Assembly (NCBI RefSeq): GCF_031157355.1
Contig: NZ_JAVIFT010000005.1
Location: 186,001-250,000, forward strand
From: Hyphomicrobium sp. LHD-15
GTDB taxonomy: Bacteria > Pseudomonadota > Alphaproteobacteria > Rhizobiales > Hyphomicrobiaceae
DNA length: 64,000 nt
Direction: 5' to 3'
The position numbers and the translations under genes are program-made. Below the pieces are notes generated by a model. It was not told the origin of the DNA, did no database searches, and saw only the letters and a program-made list of their open reading frames with translations. Below, piece after piece: positions 48,502-59,024 of the stretch (positions are counted from its first letter, which is position 1; every line of letters begins with the position of its first letter).

Positions 48502-49836
48502 TTAGAGATCCTCGATCCGGATCATCTGCGGTCGCTCCGTGACCTTACCGTCGCTCTCGATAGCACGGAGTGCCTTGCGCATCGCAAGCTCGGTGGTGTC
48601 ATGGGTAATCAGTATAACATTGGCCGCCGGCTCCGCCGCACCGGGCGGCGGTTCCCAAGCCTGGCCAGGATGCACCGCACCCGGCCGCTTCTGAACGATG
48701 CTTTCGAGCGATACGTTCTCGTTGCTCATGCGCGTCATGATCGCGGCCATCGCGCCGGGGCGATCGTAAACCGAAAGACGCACGTAGAAATTTCCAACCC
48801 CGCCGTCGATGTTGGCTTTGTTGACCGGAGCCAGCGACGAGGTCGGCCGGATGAACGGCGGCATCACGAGCCCGCGCGCGATATCGACGATGTCGCTCGC
48901 CACCGCCGAAGCCGTCGGATTGGCGCCCGCCCCCGGGCCCACGAGCAGCAGGTTACCGACGAAATCGCCGTCGATGCCGACGCAGTTGGTCACGCCCGAA
49001 ACCTCGGCCAGCGCCGATTCCTCGGCGACGAGCACCGGCGTCACGCGCGCTTCGATGCCTTTGTCGGTCTGCGTCGCAACGCCGAGCAGCTTGATGCAGT
49101 ACCCGAGCTCGGTCGCCGCCTCGATGTCGGCGGTGGTGACGTGCTCGATGCCTTCCACCTGGATCTGGTCGAACGCCAGCGTGGTCCCGAACGCGAGGCA
49201 CGTCAGCAGCGACAGCTTGTGCGCCGCATCGAAACCGCCGATGTCGAAGGTCGGATCCGCTTCCGCGTAGCCACGCTCCTGCGCTTCCTTGAGCGCATCA
49301 GAGAAGGCCCGCTTCTCGTCGGTCATCTTCGAGAGAATGAAGTTGCAGGTGCCATTCAGGATGCCATAGACGCGGCGCACCTCGTTGGCGGCCAGCGCCT
49401 CGCGCAGCATCTTGATGATCGGAATGCCGCCGGCCACCGCAGCTTCGAAGTTGAGCGCGACGCCGTTCTCCTCGGCAAGCCGCGCGAGCGCGACGCCGTG
49501 CTTTGCCAACAGGGCCTTGTTCGCCGTGACGACGTGCTTCTTGGCCTTGAGAGCCGTTTCAACCGCCGTCTTGGCCACACCCTCTTCCCCGCCGATCAGC
49601 TCGACGAAGACGGAAATCGAAGGATCCTTGGCCAGCGCGACGGGATCGTCGAACCAGCGCACATCGCCAAATCCGGCCCCCCGCGCCTTGTCGCGCGAGC
49701 GCGCGGAAACGCCGACAACGGTGATCGGACGGCCAAGCATCTTCTCGAGACGCGGCGCGTGGGCGGAAAGCAGTTGAATGAGACCCATGCCGACGGTGCC
49801 AAGTCCGGCAACGCCGAGGGTCAAAGGCTCTGACAT
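48502..49836 (-). CDS. hom: Homoserine dehydrogenase
   Basis: 444 residues: N-terminal NAD(P) fold (GLGTVGMGLIQLLSAH, about 10-25), catalytic domain with GILNGTCNFILSKM and AEADPTFDIGGFDAAHKL, and a C-terminal ACT domain (VRLSVYDRPGAMAAIMTRM) for threonine feedback. Reduces aspartate semialdehyde to homoserine on the way to threonine and methionine. Sits 35 bases after the aminotransferase gene in an operon-like row with glpX. Confidence 0.95.
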   Translation of the reverse strand: MSEPLTLGVAGLGTVGMGLIQLLSAHAPRLEKMLGRPITVVGVSARSRDKARGAGFGDVRWFDDPVALAKDPSISVFVELIGGEEGVAKTAVETALKAKKHVVTANKALLAKHGVALARLAEENGVALNFEAAVAGGIPIIKMLREALAANEVRRVYGILNGTCNFILSKMTDEKRAFSDALKEAQERGYAEADPTFDIGGFDAAHKLSLLTCLAFGTTLAFDQIQVEGIEHVTTADIEAATELGYCIKLLGVATQTDKGIEARVTPVLVAEESALAEVSGVTNCVGIDGDFVGNLLLVGPGAGANPTASAVASDIVDIARGLVMPPFIRPTSSLAPVNKANIDGGVGNFYVRLSVYDRPGAMAAIMTRMSNENVSLESIVQKRPGAVHPGQAWEPPPGAAEPAANVILITHDTTELAMRKALRAIESDGKVTERPQMIRIEDL

Positions 49837-49871
49837 GGGTTAATTCTTGGGCTGGATCAGATGCTTAAGGG

Positions 49872-51098
49872 CTAGCCGCTTGCTTTTTGCGGAATGGGGA
49901 TGACGTTATGCATCGTTTCCGGGCTCTGGGCGAGAAACTTCTTGATCGAGCGCGCCGCCTGCCGGATGCGGTGCTCGTTCTCGACCAGCGCGATACGCAC
50001 GAAGCCCTCGCCATATTCGCCGAAGCCGAGCCCCGGAGAAACGGCTACATCCGCTTTCTCAATCAAGAGCTTAGCGAACTCCACCGAACCCAGCGCCCGG
50101 AACGGCTCCGGAATCGGGCACCACGCGAACATGGTGGCCGGCGGCGGCGGCACCGGGAAACCGGCCCGTCCGAAAGCCTCGACCAGACAGTCGCGGCGGC
50201 TATTGTAAGTGCGGCGAATCTCCTCGACGCAGTCCTGCGATCCGTTGAGGGCCGCTGCGGCCGCAACCTGGATCGGCGTGAACGCACCGTAGTCGAGATA
50301 CGATTTGACGCGCGCGAGTGCACCGATCAGCCGCTCGTTGCCGACCGCGAACCCCATGCGCCAGCCGGGCATGTTGTAAGTCTTGGACAACGACGTGAAC
50401 TCGACCGTGATGTCGATGGCGCCCGGCACTTCGAGCACCGAGGGCGGCGGATTATCGTCGAAGTAGATTTCCGAATACGCGAGATCCGACAGGATGATGA
50501 GATCGAGCTTCTTCGCGAGCGCGACGGCTTCTTTGTAGAAGTCGAGAGAGGCCGTCATCGCCGTCGGGTTCGACGGATACGACAGCACCACCGCGAGCGG
50601 CTTCGGAATGGAATGACGCACGGCGTGCTCGACCGCGCGCAGGAAATCCTCGCCGTTGCCCGCCTTCACGTGACGCATCGAGGCGCCCGAGATCAGGAAT
50701 CCGAATTCATGAATCGGATAGGTCGGGTTCGGAACGATGATCACGTCGCCGGGCGCGGTGATCGCCTGCGCCATGTTGGCGAAGCCTTCCTTCGAGCCGA
50801 GCGTCGCCACCACTTGCGTTTCGGGGTTGAGCTTCACGCCGAACCGGCGCTCGTAATAGGCGGCCTGCGCGCGGCGCAACCCAGGGATGCCTTTGGAGGC
50901 CGAATAGCGATGGGTGCGCGGCTTGGCCACCGTTTCGACAAGCTTGTCGATGATGTGCTGCGGCGTCGGCAGATCGGGGTTACCCATGCCGAGATCGATG
51001 ATGTCCGCGCCCCGCGCTCGCGCACCGGCCTTGAGGCGGTTCACTTCGGCAAAAACATAGGGCGGCAAGCGCTTGATGCGGTGAAAATGGTCAATCAC
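49872..51098 (-). CDS. Class I PLP aminotransferase (LL-diaminopimelate/alanine aminotransferase-like)
   Basis: 408 residues, fold type I. PLP-lysine in SLSKTYNMPGWRMGF; NPTYPIHEFGF and SYPSNPTAMTA are the substrate/PLP phosphate loops. In alphaproteobacteria such genes upstream of hom are often annotated as LL-diaminopimelate aminotransferase; AlaC/MetC-like alanine or methionine-pathway transamination is equally possible. The operon context (hom) favours amino-acid synthesis from aspartate. Confidence 0.87.
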   Translation of the reverse strand: MIDHFHRIKRLPPYVFAEVNRLKAGARARGADIIDLGMGNPDLPTPQHIIDKLVETVAKPRTHRYSASKGIPGLRRAQAAYYERRFGVKLNPETQVVATLGSKEGFANMAQAITAPGDVIIVPNPTYPIHEFGFLISGASMRHVKAGNGEDFLRAVEHAVRHSIPKPLAVVLSYPSNPTAMTASLDFYKEAVALAKKLDLIILSDLAYSEIYFDDNPPPSVLEVPGAIDITVEFTSLSKTYNMPGWRMGFAVGNERLIGALARVKSYLDYGAFTPIQVAAAAALNGSQDCVEEIRRTYNSRRDCLVEAFGRAGFPVPPPPATMFAWCPIPEPFRALGSVEFAKLLIEKADVAVSPGLGFGEYGEGFVRIALVENEHRIRQAARSIKKFLAQSPETMHNVIPIPQKASG

Positions 51099-51336
51099 GG
51101 GCGTCTCTTGGCTGTTGCGACCCTACGTCGTGAGGCTGCCTCTTGCGCGAGGCCGCCATCCAGGAGTTCACGACGAAACAGGGGTCTATAACTCTAAGTA
51201 TTTACGCCATCCGAGGCACCAACGTCCAGAGGCAGAACCGCCCGACTGGCGTCAACTGTGCACATCTCGCGGCTTATGTAAGTCCCCACTTTCATCCTAC
51301 TATGCGTTGTCACAAGTACCCCCTATCCTGGTGTCC

Positions 51337-53145
51337 ATGACCGAGACGATCACAAAGCCCGCCACCACCCCCTACCGGATCGAAAACCCCGAAGAGTTCG
51401 CGCACAACATAATGCGCTTTTTCGAGGAAGGCGGGCGAGCCCTGTCCGAGCTTCTCGAGCGGCCGGATGCCAAGATCAGCCCTTTTTCCGCGGCCAGCGA
51501 AGTCAACGAGGCCACCAAGACGCTGACCGACATCGCCCGCGTCTGGCTCAACGACCCCGCGCGCCTGGCGGAAGCCCAGGGCACCCTCGTCAGCTCCTAT
51601 CTCGAGCTCTGGAACAACGCGATTCGCCGGCTGCTCGGTGAAAAAGTCGCCCCCGTCGCCGAGCCGGAACCCTCCGACAACCGCTTCAAGGATTCGGAGT
51701 GGTCGTCGAACCCCTATTTCGATTTCTGGAAGCAGGCCTACCTGCTGACGACCCATTGGGCCGAAGACGTTCTCCAGCAGACCGAAGGACTGGATGAGCA
51801 CGAACGCCACAAGGCCGAGTTCTATCTGCGCCAGCTCTCGAGCGCGCTTTCGCCCTCGAACTTCCCGATGACCAATCCGGAGGTCGTCCGCGAGACCTTC
51901 GCCACCAATGCGAAAAACCTCGTGCAGGGCATGGCCCATCTCGCGCACGATATGGAGAAGTCCGGCGATCTGCTGAAGATCAGCCAGACCGACACCACCG
52001 CCTTCGAGGTCGGCAAGAATCTCGCGACGACGCCCGGAAAAGTCGTTTTCGAAAACGACGTCTTCCAGTTGATCCAGTACACGCCGACCACCGACAAGGT
52101 GCGCGAGGTGCCGCTGCTGGTGATCCCGCCGTGGATCAACAAGTATTACATCCTCGATCTCACGCCACCCAAGAGCCTGCTCAAGTACGCCGTCGATCAG
52201 GGCTTTACGGTATTCGTCATCTCGTGGGTGAACCCGGACGAACGCCTCTCCCACAAAACCTTCGAGGACTACATGCTCGAAGGCATCCTGACCGCGGCCG
52301 ACGCGGTCAAGCGTGAGACCGGCGTCGAGAAGTCGAACGTTGTCGGCTACTGCGTCGGCGGCACGCTTCTCGGGAGCACGCTCGCCTATCTCGCCGCCCG
52401 CGGCGAAGAGCCGTTCCGCGCGGTGACATTCCTCACCACGCAGCTCGATTTCTCGAAAGCCGGCGACCTCCTGCTCTTCACCAACGACGACCAGCTGACT
52501 TCGCTGCAGGAGATGATGTCCGAGCGCGGCTTCCTCGATGGCTCGCGCATGGCCAACGTCTTCAACATGATGCGTCCGCGCGACCTGATCTGGCCGTACA
52601 TCGTCAATAACTACCTGCTCGGCAAGAAGCCGTTCCCGTTCGATCTCCTGTATTGGAACCAGGACTCGACGCGCATGGCTGCGGCCAACCACGCCTTCTA
52701 TCTGCGCGAATTCTACAACGAGAACAAACTCGCCAAGGGCGAGATGAGCCTCGCCGGCGTCAAGCTCGATCTCAAGAAGATCAAGCTGCCGGTATTCGAG
52801 GTGGCAACCAAGGAAGACCACATCGCCCCGGCGAAGTCGGTGTTCATCGGCTCCAAGCTGCTCGGCGGCCCGGTCGAATTCGTGCTGGCGGGCTCGGGCC
52901 ACATTGCGGGCGTCGTCAATCCGCCCGACAAGATGAAGTATCAGTACTGGACCGCCAACAAAGCGGCAGCCGATACGCTTGAAGAATGGATCGGCATGGC
53001 CAAGGAGCACCCCGGCTCCTGGTGGCCTTATTGGATGGAATGGCTGAACAAGCATTCCGGCGGCTGGACCATCCCGCGCGAGCCGGGCGAGAAGCTCGGC
53101 CCGATAGAGGACGCGCCGGGAAGTTACGTCAGAACCAAGTCGTGA
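51337..53145 (+). CDS. phaC: Class I poly(3-hydroxyalkanoate) synthase
   Basis: 602 residues. The lipase-like box GYCVGGT holds catalytic C339; D494 (TKEDHIAP) and H522 (GSGHIAGVV) complete the triad. NPYFDFWKQAYL and VIPPWINKYYILDL match class I PhaC. Polymerises 3-hydroxyacyl-CoA to storage polyester. The start at 51337 is used; 74 open upstream codons are unlike any PhaC and overlap the promoter region shared with the divergent aminotransferase. No PhaA/PhaB neighbours. Confidence 0.95.
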   Translation: MTETITKPATTPYRIENPEEFAHNIMRFFEEGGRALSELLERPDAKISPFSAASEVNEATKTLTDIARVWLNDPARLAEAQGTLVSSYLELWNNAIRRLLGEKVAPVAEPEPSDNRFKDSEWSSNPYFDFWKQAYLLTTHWAEDVLQQTEGLDEHERHKAEFYLRQLSSALSPSNFPMTNPEVVRETFATNAKNLVQGMAHLAHDMEKSGDLLKISQTDTTAFEVGKNLATTPGKVVFENDVFQLIQYTPTTDKVREVPLLVIPPWINKYYILDLTPPKSLLKYAVDQGFTVFVISWVNPDERLSHKTFEDYMLEGILTAADAVKRETGVEKSNVVGYCVGGTLLGSTLAYLAARGEEPFRAVTFLTTQLDFSKAGDLLLFTNDDQLTSLQEMMSERGFLDGSRMANVFNMMRPRDLIWPYIVNNYLLGKKPFPFDLLYWNQDSTRMAAANHAFYLREFYNENKLAKGEMSLAGVKLDLKKIKLPVFEVATKEDHIAPAKSVFIGSKLLGGPVEFVLAGSGHIAGVVNPPDKMKYQYWTANKAAADTLEEWIGMAKEHPGSWWPYWMEWLNKHSGGWTIPREPGEKLGPIEDAPGSYVRTKS

Positions 53146-53282
53146 CACCAAAATCCTGAAGTAATTCGGATTGGTAAACGCGCCTTGCCTGCACCCGCAT
53201 GCAATAAGTTCGACATTGCGGTGACGGGGGCGCATAGTGAGTCCATCATCGTTTGATTGCCATGGCCGACGATGACTGAGAG

Positions 53283-53549
53283 ATGCGCAGCGCTCCCGCC
53301 TATAGCGAGGAGTCGTGCGTGCCGTTCATTCAAAAACCTGAAGGATTGAGCCTCGAAGCGCTCGAGTTGCTCGACACGGCCATGACCAAGCTTTGGCTGG
53401 ATCATGTATCAACCGCCGCCGCCCAGAGTGGCGTTGCGCCAGAAGATCTGCTCCGCGCCAGAGCTGAAAACGATCGCAAGCACGATCGACTGGGCCTTCG
53501 CAACCGGAAGGTCCGTCCGCGCCATACATCCTCTTCATCGGAGAACTGA
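53283..53549 (+). CDS. Small hypothetical protein
   Basis: 88 residues, hydrophilic; central helix LEALELLDTAMTKLWLDHVS and basic end (RKHDRLGLRNRKVRPRH). It abuts the next gene exactly (stop followed directly by ATG), first of a four-gene row of small hypothetical genes. A GTG at 53322 is another possible start. Confidence 0.55.
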   Translation: MRSAPAYSEESCVPFIQKPEGLSLEALELLDTAMTKLWLDHVSTAAAQSGVAPEDLLRARAENDRKHDRLGLRNRKVRPRHTSSSSEN

Positions 53550-53741
53550 ATGCCCCCGCACAAATACAAAACCGGCCAGGACGTCCACTACTCGCCTCCC
53601 AAGGGAACCGTGCTGGGCGCGTCGAAGTACACGGTGGTTCGGCCTCTTCCCACGGAAGGCGGCGAAATCAAGTACCGCATCAAATCGGCAGCCGAGCACT
53701 TCGAACGCGTGGCGAAGGAAAGCGAACTGACGAGGCGATAG
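53550..53741 (+). CDS. Small hypothetical protein
   Basis: 63 residues: MPPHKYKTGQDVHYSPPKGT, then an SH3-like-looking beta region (ASKYTVVRPLPTEGGEIKYR, IKSAAEHFERVA). This family of short proteins is widespread in Hyphomicrobiales without known function. Directly follows the preceding stop; the next gene starts 11 bases later. Confidence 0.75.
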   Translation: MPPHKYKTGQDVHYSPPKGTVLGASKYTVVRPLPTEGGEIKYRIKSAAEHFERVAKESELTRR

Positions 53742-53752
53742 CAGGAAAAGTA

Positions 53753-54016
53753 ATGAGCATGTTTGATTATACGGCAGAAGCAGAGCTGTTCCCGGCACGG
53801 GCCCGCGGCATGAAGCGACTGGCGGTGTCATACAAGAAGTTCAATACCGCGGCAGACGCCCTCCGTTACGCTATCGAAGAACTCGATCCCGCCCTCCTCA
53901 TGGGAGCGATCCTGGAGGTCGACGAGGAACGATTTGATAGTAATGACATCAAAAATCTCTACGCAGATGAGCGCTATCCCTTTAAACGGACCAATGCGGC
54001 GTCTGGAGGTGATTGA
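53753..54016 (+). CDS. Small hypothetical protein
   Basis: 87 residues: N-terminal ARARGMKRLAVSYKKFNTAA, a helix ALRYAIEELDPALLMGAILE and an acidic end. Rhizobial conserved hypothetical. Its stop overlaps the next start (TGATG), so the two are translationally coupled. Confidence 0.7.
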   Translation: MSMFDYTAEAELFPARARGMKRLAVSYKKFNTAADALRYAIEELDPALLMGAILEVDEERFDSNDIKNLYADERYPFKRTNAASGGD

Positions 54017-54243
54017 TGAAAGAAGACATCCACGTCACGCACCAGGACGGCTCAGGCTGGGTCGTCCAACGTTCCGAAGAAGCGAGCACGCCACTCGCAA
54101 ACTTTCGTAGGCGCGCGATCGCCGAAGCTTATGGGCGCGCACTCGCCCACCGCCATCGCGTCGAACTCGTCGTTCATCGGGTCGACGGCGAGCAGGTGCG
54201 CTATCACCATTCCGCATTGAGCTACGCCGCGCATCTTTCGTGA
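54016..54243 (+). CDS. DUF2188-like small protein
   Basis: 75 residues with the DUF2188 pattern: DIHVTHQDGSGWVVQRSEEA, then AIAEAYGRALAHRHRVELVV, HRVDGEQVRYH. GGAGGTGAT precedes the ATG, which overlaps the previous stop. Function unknown, possibly stress-related as in other DUF2188 genes. Confidence 0.75.
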   Translation: MKEDIHVTHQDGSGWVVQRSEEASTPLANFRRRAIAEAYGRALAHRHRVELVVHRVDGEQVRYHHSALSYAAHLS

Positions 54244-54531
54244 TGGGCTGTGACGCCTCAAGCGCTTGGCTCGCGCCAATGCCCTACGCGCATGGCGCGG
54301 CAGGAAATCGATAAAATTTTCTCGAGCCTGAACCATCCTCGTTCACCACGTCACCGTAAGTGACCGGGGAACAGGTGTTCACCTGCAGGGTCTTCCGAAA
54401 CGATTAACCTCCGAAGATCACCCTGCTGAGGATCGAACGATCGAGATCTTGATGGCCGCCAGCTCCATTCCTTAGCGCAGCATCGGAGCGGATCGGCCTC
54501 GATCGAGAAAAGAGAAGAGGGAGAGATCCGC

Positions 54532-56361
54532 ATGCTGGCCTCCTCCGGCCGCAGCGCTCGGGCGTTGTCCCAGTCCACGTGCCTCGCGGCCGAGCCACTC
54601 GCCGCCGTCATGGCCTTCGACTGGTCGAAGACAAGCGTAGGCGCATTCGCGCAATGGCCCGAAGCGCTTAAAAGCGCCGTCCGAAGTGCGTTGCTTTCGT
54701 CGTCTCCGATGGCTGTCCTCATCGGGCCCGCCGGCCTCTTGATTTCCAACAACGCCGCCCGCGCGATCCTGGGCGACAGCGCCGCCGCGCTCGGCAAGCC
54801 GGCAGCCGACATACGGCCTGACGCCGCAAGCTTCTTTGCATCCGTCGTCGCACGCTATCTCGAAGGCAAGACCACCAGCGTCCGCGACCAGCCTTTCAAA
54901 AGCCTGCCCGACGCACTTTCCACCCCGATCCAATCAACTGCGTGGTTCAACATCGACGTCGTCCCCATCGTGGATGCCAACGGCGCACCGCTGGGCGGCC
55001 TGATGCTCGCCTCCGAAACCACCGAGCACATCCATAAAACGCTGGCGCTCTCGCAATCCGAAGAACGCTTCAGGCTCGCCCTCGAAGCGTCGGGCATGGT
55101 CGGCGTATGGGATCTCGATCTGCGCACCAACATCAACACCGCCGACCCGGCAGTCGATAACGTCTTCGGAATCGACCCCAAACTGGCGCTCAAGGGACCG
55201 AGCCTCGAACGCTACATCGAGGCCATCCACCCCGACGACCGCGGTCGCGTTGAACGCGCCGTGCAAGAAACCATCGATGCCGGACAACCGTATCGCATCC
55301 GCTATCGCGTTATCGACGGCGACGGCAAACAACGCTGGGTCATCGCCGCCGGCAAGCTCGTCTATGACGAGCAGGGCCGGGCCGCACGCTTTCCCGGCGT
55401 CATCGTCGACGTCACCGAGCAGATGCAGACTGCCGCCGCGCTGAACGAAAGCCGCTTCCAGTTCGAAACCCTTACGGAAGCCCTTCCGCAAATCGTCTGG
55501 AGCTGCGATTCCGAAGGCGTGCACGACTACTTCAGCAAACGATGGCACGAATACACCGGCTTGCCGGAAGCCCCGGTTCATGCCGAAACCTGGAAGAAGC
55601 TCGTCCATCCGGATGATCAGCAGCGCGTCTTTACCTGTTGGAGCGCCGCTCTGCGCACGGGCGCGCCGTACGACATCGAATACCGCTATCTCCACCACTC
55701 GGGCGAACATCGCTGGCTGCGCGTGATGGCGCTGCCGGTGCGCAACGAGCAGGGTCGCATCACCCGCTGGTTTGGCACCAGCACCGATATCCACGACGCC
55801 CGTCTGCTGGCCAGTGAACGCGAGAAGATCTCGAAGGAGCTCGAGCGCATCGCCACGCAGGATCCACTGACGGGCATCCTCACGCGCCGCGCCTTCATCG
55901 AACGGACCAGCGCCTATCTGGCCAAGCTCCCGCGAGACCGCGCAGCCTGTGTCCTCATGCTCGACATCGACCACTTCAAGCACATCAACGACACCTTCGG
56001 GCATGCCGGCGGCGACAAGGTGCTCTCTATCTTCGCCAAGCGTGTGGGGAGATGCCTCCGGAGCAGCGATCTGTTCGGCCGTCTCGGCGGCGAGGAATTC
56101 GCGGTTCTTCTCACGTCCTGTTCGGAAAAGCGTGGCGCACAGGTCGCCGAACGCATTCGCTCGAAGCTCGAGCGCGAGCCGGTCGATCTCGGCAACGGCG
56201 CACGCACCGCGCTGACCGTCAGCATCGGGATCACGGTAGCCGATGACCCGCGCTGGTCGCTCGAAGGGCTGCTGGCCGAGGCCGATCAGGCCCTTTACCG
56301 CGTCAAGAATTCCGGACGCAATGCCTGCCTCGTCTGGAAGCGGGAGGAGATGGCCCTCTAG
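54532..56361 (+). CDS. PAS-GGDEF diguanylate cyclase
   Basis: 609 residues. N-terminal PAS-like region (about 30-170), two further PAS/PAC units (about 180-300 and 305-430, with HPDDRGRVERAV and HPDDQQRVFTCW), then a GGDEF domain (about 435-600). The active-site loop is GGEEF (519-523), and an RSSD inhibitory site precedes it by five residues, so it should make cyclic di-GMP and show product inhibition. No transmembrane segment, so a cytoplasmic sensor. GGGAGAG upstream of the ATG. Confidence 0.93.
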   Translation: MLASSGRSARALSQSTCLAAEPLAAVMAFDWSKTSVGAFAQWPEALKSAVRSALLSSSPMAVLIGPAGLLISNNAARAILGDSAAALGKPAADIRPDAASFFASVVARYLEGKTTSVRDQPFKSLPDALSTPIQSTAWFNIDVVPIVDANGAPLGGLMLASETTEHIHKTLALSQSEERFRLALEASGMVGVWDLDLRTNINTADPAVDNVFGIDPKLALKGPSLERYIEAIHPDDRGRVERAVQETIDAGQPYRIRYRVIDGDGKQRWVIAAGKLVYDEQGRAARFPGVIVDVTEQMQTAAALNESRFQFETLTEALPQIVWSCDSEGVHDYFSKRWHEYTGLPEAPVHAETWKKLVHPDDQQRVFTCWSAALRTGAPYDIEYRYLHHSGEHRWLRVMALPVRNEQGRITRWFGTSTDIHDARLLASEREKISKELERIATQDPLTGILTRRAFIERTSAYLAKLPRDRAACVLMLDIDHFKHINDTFGHAGGDKVLSIFAKRVGRCLRSSDLFGRLGGEEFAVLLTSCSEKRGAQVAERIRSKLEREPVDLGNGARTALTVSIGITVADDPRWSLEGLLAEADQALYRVKNSGRNACLVWKREEMAL

Positions 56362-56549
56362 GTTTTGGAGACGCCCTCGTTGTCGTCAGAGTTAACCCTA
56401 AACCGACAATTAAGCGGCTGAGACCGCGAGCGGCGTGCTTGGCTCGCCTTGACGGCACGTTATCTCGGCACGGCAACAGCCGATTACGCGACGTTGTCGT
56501 TTGGGAGCCGCTAAGGCGTCCCGCGTCTCGAATGCATTCGAGCCACAGC

Positions 56550-57401
56550 ATGCCTATAAAAAATCCGCTCCCCCGCAGCACCTCGATCTCCGCCGCCTTT
56601 TGGGCGTGCCTTCGGTGTGCTTCTGCAATGATCGGTCTTGCCGCAATGGACCCCGCGCTTGCGGAAACGGCAGCGAATGCGGCGATGGCGAAGCAGGAAG
56701 GCTCACGGACCATACGCGTTCTGCCGTTAGGCGACTCGATCACCCAAGGCGGCCGCAGCGACCGCCCCGAATACACCTACCGATATCCGCTCTACTTCAT
56801 GCTGAAGGACGCCGGATACGACGTCGACTTCATCGGCTCGCAACACGCCGGGCTCGAGGAAAGCGCAACCTGGCCCGACCGGAACGGCGTGGCCTTCGAT
56901 CCCGATCACGAAGGACACTACGGCTGGACGACCGCAGAAGTGCGCAACCACCTGCAGGAATGGCTGTCGAAATATCCGGCCCCGCCGGACATCGCCTTGA
57001 TCGATCTCGGCAGCAACGACCAGGAAGCCGACAGCTATCAAACCGCCATCGTCGAGCCGCTGAAGGACATCGTCGCGATGCTGCGCGAGAAAAACCCGAA
57101 TGTCGTCGTGCTGCTCGGGCACATCCTTGCGAACGGGCGCAAGGCGCGCTCCATTCGTCCGCTCCTGGAACAGGTCGCCCGCGAAACCCGCACGCCCGTC
57201 TCTCCAGTTGAGACCGTGCTGCACTACAAAAACTGGCACGAACGGCCGGGCCTTCCCTACTCCGACACCTTCGACTGGGCCCATCCCAACCCGAGCGGCC
57301 AGCGCAAAATGGCCGACAACTACTTCGCCGCCATGCGGCCCTATCTCGACCGGCTGCAGAGCGGCGAGGTGGGCGTCGCGCACCGCGCGCAAAGTGAATA
57401 G
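56550..57401 (+). CDS. SGNH/GDSL hydrolase, exported
   Basis: About 283 residues: probable signal peptide (STSISAAFWACLRCASAMIG...AMDPALA), block I PLGDSITQGG with the Ser nucleophile, block III GSND, and block V DWAHPNPSG with Asp and His. Periplasmic or secreted esterase/acetyl hydrolase, perhaps on polysaccharide. Start uncertain: 56439 or 56532 also in frame. Confidence 0.85.
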   Translation: MPIKNPLPRSTSISAAFWACLRCASAMIGLAAMDPALAETAANAAMAKQEGSRTIRVLPLGDSITQGGRSDRPEYTYRYPLYFMLKDAGYDVDFIGSQHAGLEESATWPDRNGVAFDPDHEGHYGWTTAEVRNHLQEWLSKYPAPPDIALIDLGSNDQEADSYQTAIVEPLKDIVAMLREKNPNVVVLLGHILANGRKARSIRPLLEQVARETRTPVSPVETVLHYKNWHERPGLPYSDTFDWAHPNPSGQRKMADNYFAAMRPYLDRLQSGEVGVAHRAQSE

Positions 57402-57630
57402 AAGCACCGCGCGCTAGGGGAATGAGCGCATCGCGCCTAACGCGAATGAAATGTGACAACGCCTCCGTTCGAGCGGAATAATTCCAACGCGACATCCGCC
57501 GTTTGCGTCTTGAAGGCCGTGCGCCCGTCGCGATAATCTTGCAGCTATCCCGTGGGGCTCCAACCGCGACCGCCCCGTCAGGCATTCGCCCAAGCGTCGC
57601 TCCATCGGCCTCTTGGCTGAAGGAGTAGCC

Positions 57631-58962
57631 ATGTCCGGCGAACAAAGTTCTACCTTCGATACCATGCCCTCCCAGAAGCCTGCTCCGTCGTTTCAGGAAG
57701 CCCTGAGAACGTTCGCCCGCATCGGCCTGCTCTCATTCGGCGGCCCGTCCGCGCAGATCGCGCTGATGCACCGCGTGATCGTCGACGAGAAGAAGTGGCT
57801 AGATGAGCCGCACTATTTGAGCGCGTTGAGCTTCTGCATGCTGTTGCCTGGCCCCGAAGCCATGCAGCTTGCGACGTACGTCGGCTGGCGGCTCCACGGA
57901 TTTGCGGGCGGTCTTGCCGCCGGCCTGCTGTTCGTACTGCCGGGCGCCTTCGTCGTGCTGGCGTTGTCGATGATCTACGCGGCCTACGGCAACGTGCCCG
58001 TGGTCGAAGCGCTGTTCCTCGGCATCAAGGCCGCTGTCATCGTGATCGTCGTCGAGGCATTGCTGCGCATCGCCAAGCGCGCCTTGAAGCTCACCGAGCA
58101 CTGGGCCATCGCCGGCTTGTCGTTCGTGGCGATTTTCTTCCTGGGCGCACCCTTTCCGCTGATCGTCCTCGCCGCTGCGGTGTTCGGCTACTTCCGCGTC
58201 TCCCGCGACATCGTCTCCGCCAGCACCGCTTACGCCCAGCCCCTGATCGCCACAGCTCAGACGCTCCGCACCATTGCCGTTTGGCTTGTGATCTGGGTTG
58301 TTCCGCTTGCCGCGAGCGCCGCCGCCTTCGGCCGCGACCACGTCCTTTCCCAGCTCGGCCTCTTGTTTTCGAAACTCGCCGTCGTCACCTTCGGCGGCGC
58401 CTACGCCGTTCTCGCCTACATGGGCCAGGACGTCGTGGGACACTACGGCTGGCTCGATGCGGGCGCGATGATGGACGGGCTCGGCCTTGCCGAGACCACG
58501 CCCGGCCCTCTCATCCTGGTGACGGAATTCGTGGGCTACCTCGCCGCCTATCGCAACGGCGGCGAGCCGCAGGCCGTCATGGGTCTGCTTGGCGCCTTCG
58601 TCGCGCTATGGGCCACCTTCGTCCCTTGTTTCCTGTGGATCTTTGCCGGCGCTCCCTACATCGAATGGATGACGCATCAGCCGCGCCTCAAGGGCGCGCT
58701 GACCGCCATCACCGCGGCCGTCGTCGGCGTCATACTGAACCTCGCAATCTGGTTCGCGCTCCATGTGTTCTTCGCCAAGGTGGACCTTGTCGAAGCCGGC
58801 CCCCTGAAGCTGTGGACACCCACGCTGTCGTCCCTCGACCTGCGCGTCGTGGCCCTGTCGGTGATCGCGGGATACGTCCTGCTCAAACGGCATTGGGACA
58901 TCCCGGCCGTTCTGGCGCTGACCGCCGGATTGGCGCTCGCCATCAAGGCTGCGGGACTCTAA
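57631..58962 (+). CDS. chrA: Chromate transporter ChrA (CHR family)
   Basis: 443 residues, two homologous halves, about ten to twelve helices. N-terminal half: [21 protein letters not shown]-terminal half: [20 protein letters not shown]; both halves contain the LPGP/TTPGP motif ([14 protein letters not shown] and [14 protein letters not shown]). Exports chromate. Start at 57631 follows GAAGGAG. A hairpin follows the gene at 59025. Confidence 0.93.
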   Translation: MSGEQSSTFDTMPSQKPAPSFQEALRTFARIGLLSFGGPSAQIALMHRVIVDEKKWLDEPHYLSALSFCMLLPGPEAMQLATYVGWRLHGFAGGLAAGLLFVLPGAFVVLALSMIYAAYGNVPVVEALFLGIKAAVIVIVVEALLRIAKRALKLTEHWAIAGLSFVAIFFLGAPFPLIVLAAAVFGYFRVSRDIVSASTAYAQPLIATAQTLRTIAVWLVIWVVPLAASAAAFGRDHVLSQLGLLFSKLAVVTFGGAYAVLAYMGQDVVGHYGWLDAGAMMDGLGLAETTPGPLILVTEFVGYLAAYRNGGEPQAVMGLLGAFVALWATFVPCFLWIFAGAPYIEWMTHQPRLKGALTAITAAVVGVILNLAIWFALHVFFAKVDLVEAGPLKLWTPTLSSLDLRVVALSVIAGYVLLKRHWDIPAVLALTAGLALAIKAAGL

Positions 58963-59024
58963 GGCCGAAATCCAAATTAGCCCGTCCGGACAGGATTTCC
59001 TGAGCGAAAACGCGGTGTTGGGAA

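Noticed and set aside
51310-53235. 641-codon open frame antisense to phaC
   Set aside because: High-GC shadow of a well-supported gene; no ribosome site, composition rich in Arg/Glu/Val typical of antisense frames.
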